A stretch of DNA of 11,975 bases from Xanthobacteraceae bacterium (lineage in GTDB: Bacteria > Pseudomonadota > Alphaproteobacteria > Rhizobiales > Xanthobacteraceae), in the NCBI GenBank assembly GCA_030039105.1, contig JASHQO010000092.1:1-11975 (forward strand), given 5' to 3'. How positions within the stretch are numbered: the first letter of the stretch is position 1; every line of letters begins with the position of its first letter. Positions 6,212 through 11,975 of this stretch are shown in pieces. Both the position numbers and the translations under genes were made by a program. The notes under the pieces are model-generated. The model ran no database searches, was not told where the DNA came from, and saw only the letters and a program-made list of their open reading frames with translations.

Positions 6212-6694
6212 ATGGCTATCAAAGTCGGCGACCGCGTACCCAACGGCACCTTCACGGTGATGACGGGCGACGGTCCGAAACCGATGACCAGCGACGAATT
6301 GTTCAAGGGCAAAAAGGTGGTGCTGTTCGCCGTGCCCGGCGCATTCACGCCGACCTGCCACAAGAACCACCTGCCCGGCTTCGTGAAGAACCTCGCCGCA
6401 ATCAAGGGCAAGGGCATCAACACCGTGGCCGTGACCGGCGTCAACGACGTGTTCGTGATGGACGCCTGGAAGAAAACCTCCGGCGGCGACGGCATCGAGT
6501 TCCTGGCCGACGGCAGCGGCAACTGGGCCAAGGCGCTCGGCTTGACCGCGGACCTGACCGAGCGCGGGCTCGGCGTGCGCTCGCAGCGCTACGCCATGGT
6601 GGTCGACGACGGCGTGGTGAAGACGCTCAACATCGAGGACACGCCCGGCAAGGCCGACATTTCCGGCGCCGACAATCTGCTGAAAGGGCTCTAA
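6212..6694 (+). CDS. Peroxiredoxin, Prx5 (type II) family, 1-Cys
   Basis: A 160-residue cytosolic peroxiredoxin that reduces hydrogen peroxide and alkyl hydroperoxides. The active-site segment PGAFTPTCHKNHLPGF carries the peroxidatic C49, with T46 and the conserved arginine in GVRSQRYAM completing the site. The ending GADNLLKGL fits the Prx5/PrxII type. C49 is the only cysteine in the protein, so there is no resolving cysteine and an external thiol (glutathione/glutaredoxin) is expected to recycle it. ATG at 6212 follows GAGAGGA (6197-6203) at 8-nt spacing. It is probably cotranscribed with the upstream DsbD-alpha-like gene, pairing periplasmic and cytosolic thiol chemistry. A hairpin at 6703-6747 ends the unit. 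Confidence 0.93.
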   Translation: MAIKVGDRVPNGTFTVMTGDGPKPMTSDELFKGKKVVLFAVPGAFTPTCHKNHLPGFVKNLAAIKGKGINTVAVTGVNDVFVMDAWKKTSGGDGIEFLADGSGNWAKALGLTADLTERGLGVRSQRYAMVVDDGVVKTLNIEDTPGKADISGADNLLKGL

Positions 6695-6702
6695 GGTTTC
6701 AC

Positions 6703-6753
6703 GCTGGAACGGGATGAGGTTTGATCGAACCGTCATCCCGCTCCAGCCTTTTG
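6703..6753 (+). terminator. Hairpin terminator after the peroxiredoxin gene
   Basis: A long imperfect stem: GCTGGA (6703-6708) with TCCAGC (6742-6747), CGGGATGA (6710-6717) with TCATCCCG (6733-6740), GGTT with AACC inside, and a 6-base loop. CTTTTG follows. The T run is short, so termination efficiency is uncertain. Confidence 0.55.
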
Positions 6754-6835
6754 CTTGCGCACGATCTTTTCCGAAAACCGGTTGCCACCCTCGGATCAAG
6801 TCCGAGGGCCGGCTTTTTCGGGATCATGCTTTAGC
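6754..6835. repeat. Palindromic intergenic element, Hyphomicrobiales type
   Basis: The interval has the form I recall from many Bradyrhizobium-like genomes: GCACGATCTTTTCCGAAAAC at the left, TTTTTCGGGATCATGCTTTA at the right, as imperfect inverted ends. Between them CCCTCGGA (6788-6795) and TCCGAGGG (6801-6808) form a perfect 8-bp stem with a TCAAG loop. It lies between convergent genes, and its right end contains the rnhA stop codon (6824-6826). On the plus strand the stem is followed by CCGGCTTTTT, so it may also act as a back-up terminator. Confidence 0.6.
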
Positions 6836-7291
6836 GCGGATTGCGGCGATCGCCGCGCGCGCCAATTCGTCGGCGCGCTCGTTCATGGCGTGGCCGGCGT
6901 GGCCCTTGACCCAGTGCCAGTGCACTTGATGCGGCTTGAGCGCCGCGTCGAGGCGCTGCCACAAGTCGACGTTCTTCACTGGTTTCTTGTCGGCGGTGCG
7001 CCAGCCGTTGCGCTTCCAGTTGACGGTCCATGACATGACGCCGTTGCGCAGATACTGGCTGTCGGTGTGCAGGTCGACCCGGCACGGCTTCTTCAAGGCT
7101 TCGAGCGCCGAGATCGCGCCCATCAACTCCATGCGGTTGTTGGTGGTGTTTGCTTCGCCGCCTTTGAGCTCCTTCTCGTGATCGCCGAAGGTCAGGACCG
7201 CGCCCCAGCCGCCGGGGCCGGGATTGCCGGAGCAGGCGCCATCGGTGTGGACGATGACGTGTGGCAGTCCTTGCGGCAACGCGGCAGTCAC
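6824..7291 (-). CDS. rnhA: Ribonuclease HI
   Basis: A 155-residue RNase HI, which cuts the RNA strand of RNA/DNA hybrids (primer removal, R-loops). All catalytic positions are present: D17 in HTDGACSGNPGPGGWG, E55 in NNRMELMGAISAL, D77 in HTDSQYL, H131 in VKGHAGH and D141 in NERADELA. Length equals the E. coli enzyme. The start is GTG (7289-7291), overlapping the thrB stop as GTGA, so translation is coupled to thrB. A GGAG at 7302-7305 lies 10 nt before it. The last codons (RAKA-stop) run into a palindromic intergenic element. It is last in a SnoaL-like gene, thrB, rnhA operon. Confidence 0.96.
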   Translation of the reverse strand: MTAALPQGLPHVIVHTDGACSGNPGPGGWGAVLTFGDHEKELKGGEANTTNNRMELMGAISALEALKKPCRVDLHTDSQYLRNGVMSWTVNWKRNGWRTADKKPVKNVDLWQRLDAALKPHQVHWHWVKGHAGHAMNERADELARAAIAAIRAKA

Positions 7292-8256
7292 GGTTCGGGC
7301 GCTCCGTAGTCGCGTGCGCTCTTCACTTTCTGATGGAAGCGCAGTTTTCGCGCATATTCGCGCGGGTCCTTCGGCCGCACCAAGGCGCCCGGCGGCACGT
7401 CGAGCCAGTCAACCAGACGGGTGAGCAGAAAACGCACCGAAGCGCCGCGGGCCAGGAGCGGCAGCTTGTCCCATTCGTCGGCGGTCAGCGGCCGCGTCTT
7501 CGTATAGCTCGCCAGCAGCGCGCGGCCCTTGGTGACGTTGTAGGAGTGATCGTTCTCGAAGCACCAGGCGTTGAGACAGATGGCGACGTCGTAGGCCAGC
7601 GTGTCGGTGCAGGCGAAATAAAAGTCGATCAGCCCGGACAGCTTGTCGCCCAGGAAAAACACGTTATCGGGAAACAGGTCGGCGTGGATCACGCCTTGCG
7701 GCAGGCCGCGCGGCCAATCGCGCTCCAGCGCGTCGAGCTCGGCGGCGAGCAGCGCCTCGATGTTGCGCTCCACCTCGTGGGCGTGTTCCCGACAACGATC
7801 GTAGAGCACGCGCCAGCCGGCGACCGAGAGCGCGTTCTCCCGCCGCATCGGAAAATCGGCGCCGGCCAGATGCAGTCGCGCCAGCGCTTCGCCGAGCGCG
7901 GCGCAATGGGCTGCGCTCGGCCGGCGAATCCACATGCCGTCGAGAAAAGTGACCATGGCCGCCGGCCGGCCGGCGAGCCTGCCGAGCGTCTTTGCGGCCG
8001 TGGTCTTCACCGGCTGCGGGCAGGTGATGCCGCGGCTTGCCAGATGCTCCATCAATCTCAAGAAGAACGGCAGGTCGCCTTCGGCAACGCGCCGCTCGTA
8101 AAGGGTGAGGATGAAGCGGCCGCGGCTGGTGTGGACGAGAAAATTCGAGTTCTCGACGCCCTCGGCAATGCCCTTGTAGGACAGCAGCTCGCCGACGTCG
8201 TAGCCGGCAAGGAAACGGGCGAGGTCTTCCGCCGCGACGTCGGTGTAAACCGCCAT
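7288..8256 (-). CDS. thrB: Homoserine kinase ThrB (aminoglycoside-phosphotransferase fold)
   Basis: A 322-residue kinase that phosphorylates homoserine to O-phosphohomoserine in threonine synthesis. It belongs to the ThrB type with the choline-kinase/APH fold used by alphaproteobacteria, not the GHMP type of E. coli. Visible signs: MAVYTDVAAEDLARFLAGYD start, GIAEGVENSNF nucleotide loop, catalytic HADLFPDN (H191, D193, N198), and metal-binding D211 in GLIDFYFACTD. ATG at 8254-8256 follows AGGAG (8263-8267) at 6-nt spacing. It overlaps rnhA by 4 bases, a pairing common in this order. In relatives I recall ispH upstream; here a SnoaL-like gene takes that place, 45 bases away. Confidence 0.95.
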   Translation of the reverse strand: MAVYTDVAAEDLARFLAGYDVGELLSYKGIAEGVENSNFLVHTSRGRFILTLYERRVAEGDLPFFLRLMEHLASRGITCPQPVKTTAAKTLGRLAGRPAAMVTFLDGMWIRRPSAAHCAALGEALARLHLAGADFPMRRENALSVAGWRVLYDRCREHAHEVERNIEALLAAELDALERDWPRGLPQGVIHADLFPDNVFFLGDKLSGLIDFYFACTDTLAYDVAICLNAWCFENDHSYNVTKGRALLASYTKTRPLTADEWDKLPLLARGASVRFLLTRLVDWLDVPPGALVRPKDPREYARKLRFHQKVKSARDYGAPEP

Positions 8257-8301
8257 GAAGGTCTCCTGGCCTTCGCGGCTAGCGCGGCGCGCCGGTTGTC
8301 G

Positions 8302-8916
8302 TCAAGCTGGTTTACCCGCAAGCCAGTCGGCGAAGCGTGCGTAAAGGTCGGCGGTTTCCGGCCCGCCGTCGCGATAGATCACCGGCGCCAGCGAGCGGCC
8401 CGGCGCGTGCGCGATGCGAAACGCCATGTAGCGGTACTGCTCGGGATATTGCGCGGCGTCGGCCGCGGCGAACAGCTCGTCGAAGGCCGCCGACGGCTCG
8501 ACCGGATCGAGCCGGTCGCGCTCGTAGATCGCGGCGCGTTCGGCGATCAGCCAGGTGCCGCAGTGGCGCTCCATGCGGTCGAGGAAGCGCGAGCACGAGG
8601 TCAGATCGATATCGATATCGTTGAATTTTTGCCGCACGCGGATGATGACGCCGGTCTCGGCCGTGGCGCGATCGCCATTGAGCTTTACGGCCGGTACGAA
8701 CAGGTGATGCCGCGACCAGCCGCTGCCGTAATTGACACGGCAGCGCTCGACGAATTGCTCGAACGGCCCGCGGAACCAGGACACGGAAATCTGGCCGTCG
8801 GGCGTGAACGTGCCGCGCAGCTCCTGCCATCGGCCCCGGTCGCGATAAACGCCCCAGGCCTGGACCAGTTCGGCGCAGGCGGCTTTGTCGGCTAAGGCTG
8901 CGGTGCTATCGGCCAA
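8302..8916 (-). CDS. SnoaL-like / NTF2-fold protein
   Basis: A 204-residue protein of the SnoaL_4 / nuclear transport factor 2-like superfamily: an N-terminal helix region (ACAELVQAWGVYRDRGRW), then TFTPDGQISVSWFRGPFEQF and GWSRHHLFVPAVKLNGDRA, typical of the cone-shaped barrel with its small-molecule pocket. Members include cyclases, isomerases, dehydratases and proteins of unknown role, so no reaction can be given. The start is TTG at 8914-8916, supported by AAGGAG (8923-8928) at 6-nt spacing and by a promoter at 8942-8970. An ATG at 9042 would lie upstream of that promoter and translate a repeat, so it is rejected. It is the first gene of the operon with thrB and rnhA. Confidence 0.8.
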   Translation of the reverse strand: MADSTAALADKAACAELVQAWGVYRDRGRWQELRGTFTPDGQISVSWFRGPFEQFVERCRVNYGSGWSRHHLFVPAVKLNGDRATAETGVIIRVRQKFNDIDIDLTSCSRFLDRMERHCGTWLIAERAAIYERDRLDPVEPSAAFDELFAAADAAQYPEQYRYMAFRIAHAPGRSLAPVIYRDGGPETADLYARFADWLAGKPA

Positions 8917-8941
8917 GTGTGTCTCCTTCGGCTCGCGCGGA

Positions 8942-8970
8942 CGATAGGACGATCCGCACCAGCATGTCAT
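8942..8970 (-). promoter_or_regulatory. Promoter of the SnoaL-thrB-rnhA operon
   Basis: On the minus strand ATGACA (8970-8965) and CTATCG (8947-8942) are 17 bases apart, fitting the rhizobial consensus TTGACA-N17-CTATAT at five and four positions. Predicted start is near 8935, a leader of about 19 nt containing AAGGAG. The -35 lies inside a tandem duplication, so a second copy of it lies 18 bp upstream (8988-8983). Confidence 0.5.
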
Positions 8971-8995
8971 CATCCGCCAGCATGTCATCATCCGC
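8959..8995. repeat. 18-bp tandem duplication CCAGCATGTCATCATCCG x2
   Basis: Two perfect copies (8959-8976, 8977-8994) with one further matching base, in the divergent gap between the SnoaL-like gene and the dehydrogenase gene. Each copy contains a candidate -35 (TGTCAT on the plus strand). Confidence 0.85.
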
Positions 8996-9047
8996 AAAGG
9001 CGGCCGATCCGGTCGTCGTGAAACTGTGTTGCTAATCTGCACGCGCG

Positions 9048-9082
9048 GTGATTACTGGGCGCCCCGCCTTCGTGGGGCATGA
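9048..9082. repeat. Short palindromic intergenic repeat, GCCCCGC-CTTC-GTGGGGC hairpin
   Basis: The stem at 9061-9078 (7 pairs including one G-T, loop CTTC), flanked by GTGATTACTGG and ATGACA, matches by memory a very common alphaproteobacterial intergenic repeat (CTGG-CCCCGCCTTCGCGGGG-ATGACA type). It ends one base before the AAGGA ribosome site of the dehydrogenase gene and would form a hairpin in its mRNA leader. Confidence 0.5.
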
Positions 9083-9094
9083 CAAGGAATAACG

Positions 9095-10135
9095 ATGAAA
9101 GCGATCGTCATCCACGAATACGGCCCGCCCGATGTTCTGCGTTACGAGGACGTGCCGGACCCGCAGCCGCGCCAAGGTGAGATCCGCATCGCGGTGCACG
9201 CCGCCACCGTCAACCGCGTGCTCGACGTCAGCCTGCGCGCCGGCCGCGAGCGGTATCGCGGCCCGGTGCTGCCGCTTATTCCAGGAGTCGACTGCGCCGG
9301 CATCGTCGACGCGGTCGGACCTAACGTCAGCCGCTGGAAAGTCGGCGATCGCGTCTCCGCCGCCGGCGTCATGCCGCTCGACGTCTGCAACGAGGACGAC
9401 AGCGGCTACCGCGGGCCGCAGGGCATGATGGGCATCAAGCGGCCGGGCGGCTTTGCCGAGCTGGTCGCGGTGCCGGCCTGCGCCGGCGTGCGCATTCCGC
9501 AGAATCTCGACTTCCACCGCGCCGCCGTCGTCATGCGTCACGTGCCGACGGCATGGAATCTGCTGTTCCACGTCGCCGGGCTCAAGCGCGGCGAGACCGT
9601 CCTGGTGATGGGCGCCGGCGGCAATCTCGGCACCGTCGGCATCCAGATCGCCAAGAACGTGATCGGCGCCCGCGTGATCGCCGCCGCCGGCTCCGACGAG
9701 CGCGTGGCGCTCGGCAAAAAGCTCGGCGCCGATTTCGCCGTCAACTACGTCACCCACAACATCCGCGACGAGGCGATGAAGATCACCAACGGCAAGGGCG
9801 TCGACGTGCTGTACGACAACATCGCCAATCCGAAGGTGCTGCCGACTGCGTTCGAGGCGATCGGCATGGACGGTCGCCTCGTCACCGCGGGCGCGCATGC
9901 CGGACCGCACGTCTCGATCGATTTCTCGCACCTCTACCACAAGCGCATCACCATCAAGGGCCGGCCCGGCTATACGCCGTCCGACCTGCCGCATTGCCTC
10001 GAAGCCGCGGCGGCCGAAAAAGTCGTGCCGCAGATCGAGCGGGTGCTGCCGCTGTCGCGCGCGGTCGAGGCGCATCGCATGGTCGAGGCGCACCAAGGCC
10101 AGGGCAAGATCGTGCTCGACCCGACGCTGGGCTGA
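9095..10135 (+). CDS. Zinc-independent medium-chain dehydrogenase, quinone-oxidoreductase-like
   Basis: A 346-residue MDR protein: a GroES-like catalytic domain (MKAIVIHEYGPPDVLRYEDV start, residues about 1-130), then a Rossmann domain with GAGGNLGTVGIQIAK (173-187) and AAAGSDER for NAD(P)H. The zinc ligands of alcohol dehydrogenases are absent: N40 stands at the first cysteine site, GVDCAG replaces the GHE motif, and the four-cysteine structural zinc loop (about 96-112) has one cysteine. This points to an NADPH:quinone reductase or enoyl reductase-like activity on an unknown substrate. ATG at 9095 follows AAGGA (9084-9088) at 6-nt spacing. Its stop lies 6 bases from that of the convergent GST gene, within a perfect palindrome. 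Confidence 0.88.
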   Translation: MKAIVIHEYGPPDVLRYEDVPDPQPRQGEIRIAVHAATVNRVLDVSLRAGRERYRGPVLPLIPGVDCAGIVDAVGPNVSRWKVGDRVSAAGVMPLDVCNEDDSGYRGPQGMMGIKRPGGFAELVAVPACAGVRIPQNLDFHRAAVVMRHVPTAWNLLFHVAGLKRGETVLVMGAGGNLGTVGIQIAKNVIGARVIAAAGSDERVALGKKLGADFAVNYVTHNIRDEAMKITNGKGVDVLYDNIANPKVLPTAFEAIGMDGRLVTAGAHAGPHVSIDFSHLYHKRITIKGRPGYTPSDLPHCLEAAAAEKVVPQIERVLPLSRAVEAHRMVEAHQGQGKIVLDPTLG

Positions 10136-10145
10136 AAGCTTTCAG
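10132..10145. other. Palindrome CTGAAAGCTTTCAG joining two stop codons
   Basis: A perfect 14-bp palindrome in which the TGA of the dehydrogenase gene (10133-10135) and the TGA of the GST gene (10142-10144, minus strand) are mirror images. The stem has no loop of its own, so it is a weak hairpin at best. No other terminator separates the two genes. Confidence 0.9.
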
Positions 10146-10753
10146 GAATCGTCGACCGGCGCGGTGGCGCGGACCGACGGCCGCGCCGCGAAGGCCGCGT
10201 GCCAGGCGGCGATGCGCGGGTGCGGCGTGCGCCAGTCCTCGTCGGCGTAGCGGAAGTCGAGATAGGACAGCGCGCAACCGATGGCGACATGGCCGATGCC
10301 GAACGGCGTCGCAGTGAGCGCCGCCGCATCCTCGTCCAGGCTTTTCAGCACCGCCGCCTTGCGCACCGCCGCGCTCGCCTGGTGCGCATCGGACGGATTG
10401 GCGCGCAAGCGCTCGTCGCGCAACAGCACCAGGAGGTCGAGCAAGCCATCGCCGAGCGCCTGCCGGCGCAGCGCCGCGAGCCGCGCCTTGGGCGCCATTG
10501 GATGCAGCCTCGGCGCGCCGGAGAGGCCGTCGAGATATTCGCAGATCACCGGCGAATCGTAGACCACGGTGCCGTCGTCGAGCACCAGCGTCGGAATCTT
10601 CGACAGCGGATTGTCCCGCATCAGCCCGGCGTGCGGCTTGGTCGAGGCGGCGACGGTGCGCACGCAGGTGATGCGGTCGGCAAGGCCGAGCTCGTGGGCC
10701 ACGACCATGACCTTGCGCACGAACGGCGAGCGCGGCGACCAGTGCAGCTTCAT
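10142..10753 (-). CDS. Glutathione S-transferase family protein
   Basis: A 203-residue GST. The thioredoxin-fold half shows MKLHWSPRSPFVRKVMVVAH (the SPFVRKV start of bacterial GSTs, S9 a likely glutathione contact), the cis-proline segment SKIPTLVLDDG (P54) and the glutathione-binding DSPVICEYLDGL (67-78). A helical C-terminal half follows, with AIGCALSYLDFRY. Role: conjugation or reduction of electrophiles with glutathione; substrate unknown. ATG at 10751-10753 follows GGGA (10760-10763). An ATG at 10789 would add 12 residues before the first beta strand and has no ribosome site, so I reject it. It is divergent from the flavin reductase gene. Confidence 0.9.
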   Translation of the reverse strand: MKLHWSPRSPFVRKVMVVAHELGLADRITCVRTVAASTKPHAGLMRDNPLSKIPTLVLDDGTVVYDSPVICEYLDGLSGAPRLHPMAPKARLAALRRQALGDGLLDLLVLLRDERLRANPSDAHQASAAVRKAAVLKSLDEDAAALTATPFGIGHVAIGCALSYLDFRYADEDWRTPHPRIAAWHAAFAARPSVRATAPVDDS

Positions 10754-10767
10754 CGGCAATCCCGGCG

Positions 10768-10796
10768 TTGACAATTCGACCGCCGCCATTCTGTAT
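10768..10796 (+). promoter_or_regulatory. Promoter of the flavin reductase gene
   Basis: TTGACA (10768-10773), 17 bases, CTGTAT (10791-10796): a full -35 and five of six matches to the rhizobial -10 CTATAT. Predicted start is near 10803, giving a leader of about 49 nt to the ATG at 10852. Confidence 0.6.
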
Positions 10797-10851
10797 CAGC
10801 GCCGCCGAACGATCCATAGCCGCCCTGCCCCATTCCCGTAACGGACCGCCC

Positions 10852-11451
10852 ATGGACTACGACCCGCGCAGCGAGCCGCACAATCTTGCCCACGATCCGA
10901 CCACCTCGCTGGTGGTGCCGCGCCCGATCGGCTGGATCACCACCGTCAGCCCGGCCGGCGTGGTCAATCTGGCGCCCTACAGCTTCTTCAATCTGTGCGC
11001 CAGTCACCCGCCGTTCGTCATGTTCGCCTCGAACACGCGCAAGCACAGCCAGAGCTACGCCCAGAGCGGCGGCGAGTTCGTGTTCAATCTCGCCACCTAC
11101 GATTTGCGCACGCCGATGAACGTCACCGGCGGCGACTATCCGGAAGGCGTCAGCGAGCCGGAGCTGGCGCAGCTCGCCATGGCGCCGTCGCGCCTGGTCA
11201 AGCCGCCGCGGGTGGCGAATTCGCCGATCGCGCTGGAATGCGTCTATTCGCAGACCGTGCGGCTCACCGGCAGCAACGGCAAGCCGCACAAATACGAGGT
11301 GGTGATCGGCGAAGTGGTCAACGTCCACGTCGACGACGCGGTGATCGTCGACGGCATCATCGACATGGCGCGCATCCGTCCGATCGCGCGGCTCGGCTAT
11401 CGCGGCGACTACACCGTGGTCGACAATATTTTCGAGATGAAGCGGGTCTAG
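10852..11451 (+). CDS. Flavin reductase family protein (FMN-binding split barrel)
   Basis: A 199-residue protein of the flavin reductase / DIM6-NTAB family. The signature is at residues about 19-60: SLVVPRPIGWITTVSPAGVV, NLAPYSFFNLCASHPPFVMF, the usual FMN-binding core, followed by GEFVFNLATYDLR and a C-terminal ARLGYRGDYTVVDNIFEMKR. Members bind FMN and reduce free flavin with NAD(P)H for a partner monooxygenase, or act alone. No monooxygenase lies in the window. ATG at 10852 is placed by the MDYDPRSEPHNLAHDP start seen in the family and by the promoter at 10768-10796. Its ribosome site is weak (ACGGA). It converges with rlpA at a 45-base gap. Confidence 0.88.
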   Translation: MDYDPRSEPHNLAHDPTTSLVVPRPIGWITTVSPAGVVNLAPYSFFNLCASHPPFVMFASNTRKHSQSYAQSGGEFVFNLATYDLRTPMNVTGGDYPEGVSEPELAQLAMAPSRLVKPPRVANSPIALECVYSQTVRLTGSNGKPHKYEVVIGEVVNVHVDDAVIVDGIIDMARIRPIARLGYRGDYTVVDNIFEMKRV

Positions 11452-11496
11452 CGCGCGCTCGCGACGCGATCGCGGAGCCGACCGCCGCGGCCACCG

Positions 11497-11975
11497 CTAT
11501 TGAACGACTTCCATTTTAACTTTCGCGGTCCCGGTGTCCAGAAATCCCAACTGTTGAGCCGCGGAATACGATACGTCGACGGCGCGTCCCGGAACGAACG
11601 GACCGCGATCATTGACGCGGACCACCACCGACTGGCCGGTCGCCAGATTGGTCACGCGCAAGCGCGTGCCGAACGGCAGATTGGGATGAGCCGCGGTCAG
11701 GTCGGCAGGATTAAATCTCTCGCCGCTGGCGGTCTCAGTGCCTTCCGAGTAGTAGCTGGCAAGTCCAACCGCCGAGCCACCCGTCGCCTCCGTCGCCTCC
11801 GTCGTGGCGGCGAGCGCAATGTGCTGCTTCGGCACGCTTGCCGAAGCAAGCGAGGTGCTTGGACCGCCGACGAAGCCCGATTTGGCGCTGAGCCCGGGAG
11901 ACTGCGCGCACGCCGCCAGCGCTGCGGATATGAGACAAATCCCGAGCAGCCGGGAGCCGTTTCCCGAAGCCCGGA
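11497..11975 (-). CDS. rlpA: RlpA-like lipoprotein, double-psi beta-barrel (5' end outside the window)
   Basis: 158 residues are visible before the right edge and no in-frame ATG, GTG or TTG lies in a suitable place near the edge, so the start is beyond 11975. The visible N-terminal part is the end of a signal peptide with a lipobox (ICLISAALAAC, cysteine codon 11908-11910), so it should be a lipoprotein. After a low-complexity linker (ALAATTEATEATGGS) comes the RlpA double-psi barrel: GLASYYSEG, TASGERFNP, LTAAHPNLPFGTRLRVTNL, VVVRVNDRGPF and RAVDVSYSAAQQLGF, including the histidine and aspartates of the lytic transglycosylase site. The protein stops right after the barrel with no SPOR domain, unlike the E. 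coli protein. Role: cell-wall glycan cleavage or remodelling. Using the GTG at 11835 as the start would cut off the lipobox. Confidence 0.9.
   Translation of the reverse strand, partial: RASGNGSRLLGICLISAALAACAQSPGLSAKSGFVGGPSTSLASASVPKQHIALAATTEATEATGGSAVGLASYYSEGTETASGERFNPADLTAAHPNLPFGTRLRVTNLATGQSVVVRVNDRGPFVPGRAVDVSYSAAQQLGFLDTGTAKVKMEVVQ

Noticed and set aside
7261..8895. A 544-codon plus-strand open frame opposite thrB and the SnoaL-like gene
   Set aside because: Antisense to two well supported genes with ribosome sites and motifs; no recognisable product.
9032..10096. A 354-codon minus-strand open frame opposite the dehydrogenase
   Set aside because: Complement of a gene with intact MDR motifs; composition of a shadow frame.
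11456..11478. Imperfect GC-rich inverted repeat between the flavin reductase and rlpA genes
   Set aside because: The stem has a bulge and no T run on either side; no support as a terminator.

Overview
The window looks like an ordinary chromosomal segment of a GC-rich alphaproteobacterium of the order Hyphomicrobiales (Rhizobiales), probably near the Nitrobacteraceae/Xanthobacteraceae. The grounds are a recognisable RcdA (DUF1465), a DUF1192 protein, a YqgE / DsbD-alpha-like / peroxiredoxin / RnhA / ThrB neighbourhood typical of this order, rhizobial-type promoters and short intergenic palindromes of the kind scattered through these genomes. No phage, transposase, CRISPR, tRNA or rRNA was seen.

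Layout. 1-75 is the tail of an unidentified gene. 87-608 (-) is rcdA, the adaptor for ClpXP degradation of the cell-cycle regulator CtrA. The 346-base gap 609-954 is the most interesting part. On the minus strand it holds what reads as a small RNA of about 95 nt: two hairpins, exposed CUCC motifs and a textbook terminator. A full CtrA box (TTAA-N7-TTAA) lies just upstream of it and a second CtrA-like half-site lies beyond that. 955-1149 (-) is a small DUF1192 protein with its own promoter. 1435-4377 (+) is a 980-residue membrane c-di-GMP protein (7TM sensor, PAS, degenerate GGDEF, intact EAL). It converges on yqgE (4488-5102, -) across an inverted array of 7-bp repeats.

5294-6139 (+) and 6212-6694 (+) encode an exported DsbD-alpha-like protein and a 1-Cys Prx5-type peroxiredoxin. 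They converge on a minus-strand operon: SnoaL-like gene, thrB, rnhA (8916 down to 6824). A Hyphomicrobiales-type palindromic element separates the two groups and supplies the rnhA stop codon. Then come a zinc-independent quinone-oxidoreductase-like dehydrogenase (9095-10135, +), a glutathione S-transferase (10142-10753, -), a flavin reductase family protein (10852-11451, +) and an RlpA-like lipoprotein cut by the right edge (11497-11975, -).

The genes fall into loose themes: cell cycle and c-di-GMP on the left, thiol and flavin redox in the middle and right, plus housekeeping (threonine synthesis, RNA/DNA hybrid removal, cell wall). A recurring oddity is short perfect tandem duplications (7 to 19 bp period) in the gaps between genes, at five places. 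One of them duplicates a promoter -35 element. All functional calls come from reading the sequence and from memory of protein families; no database search was run.
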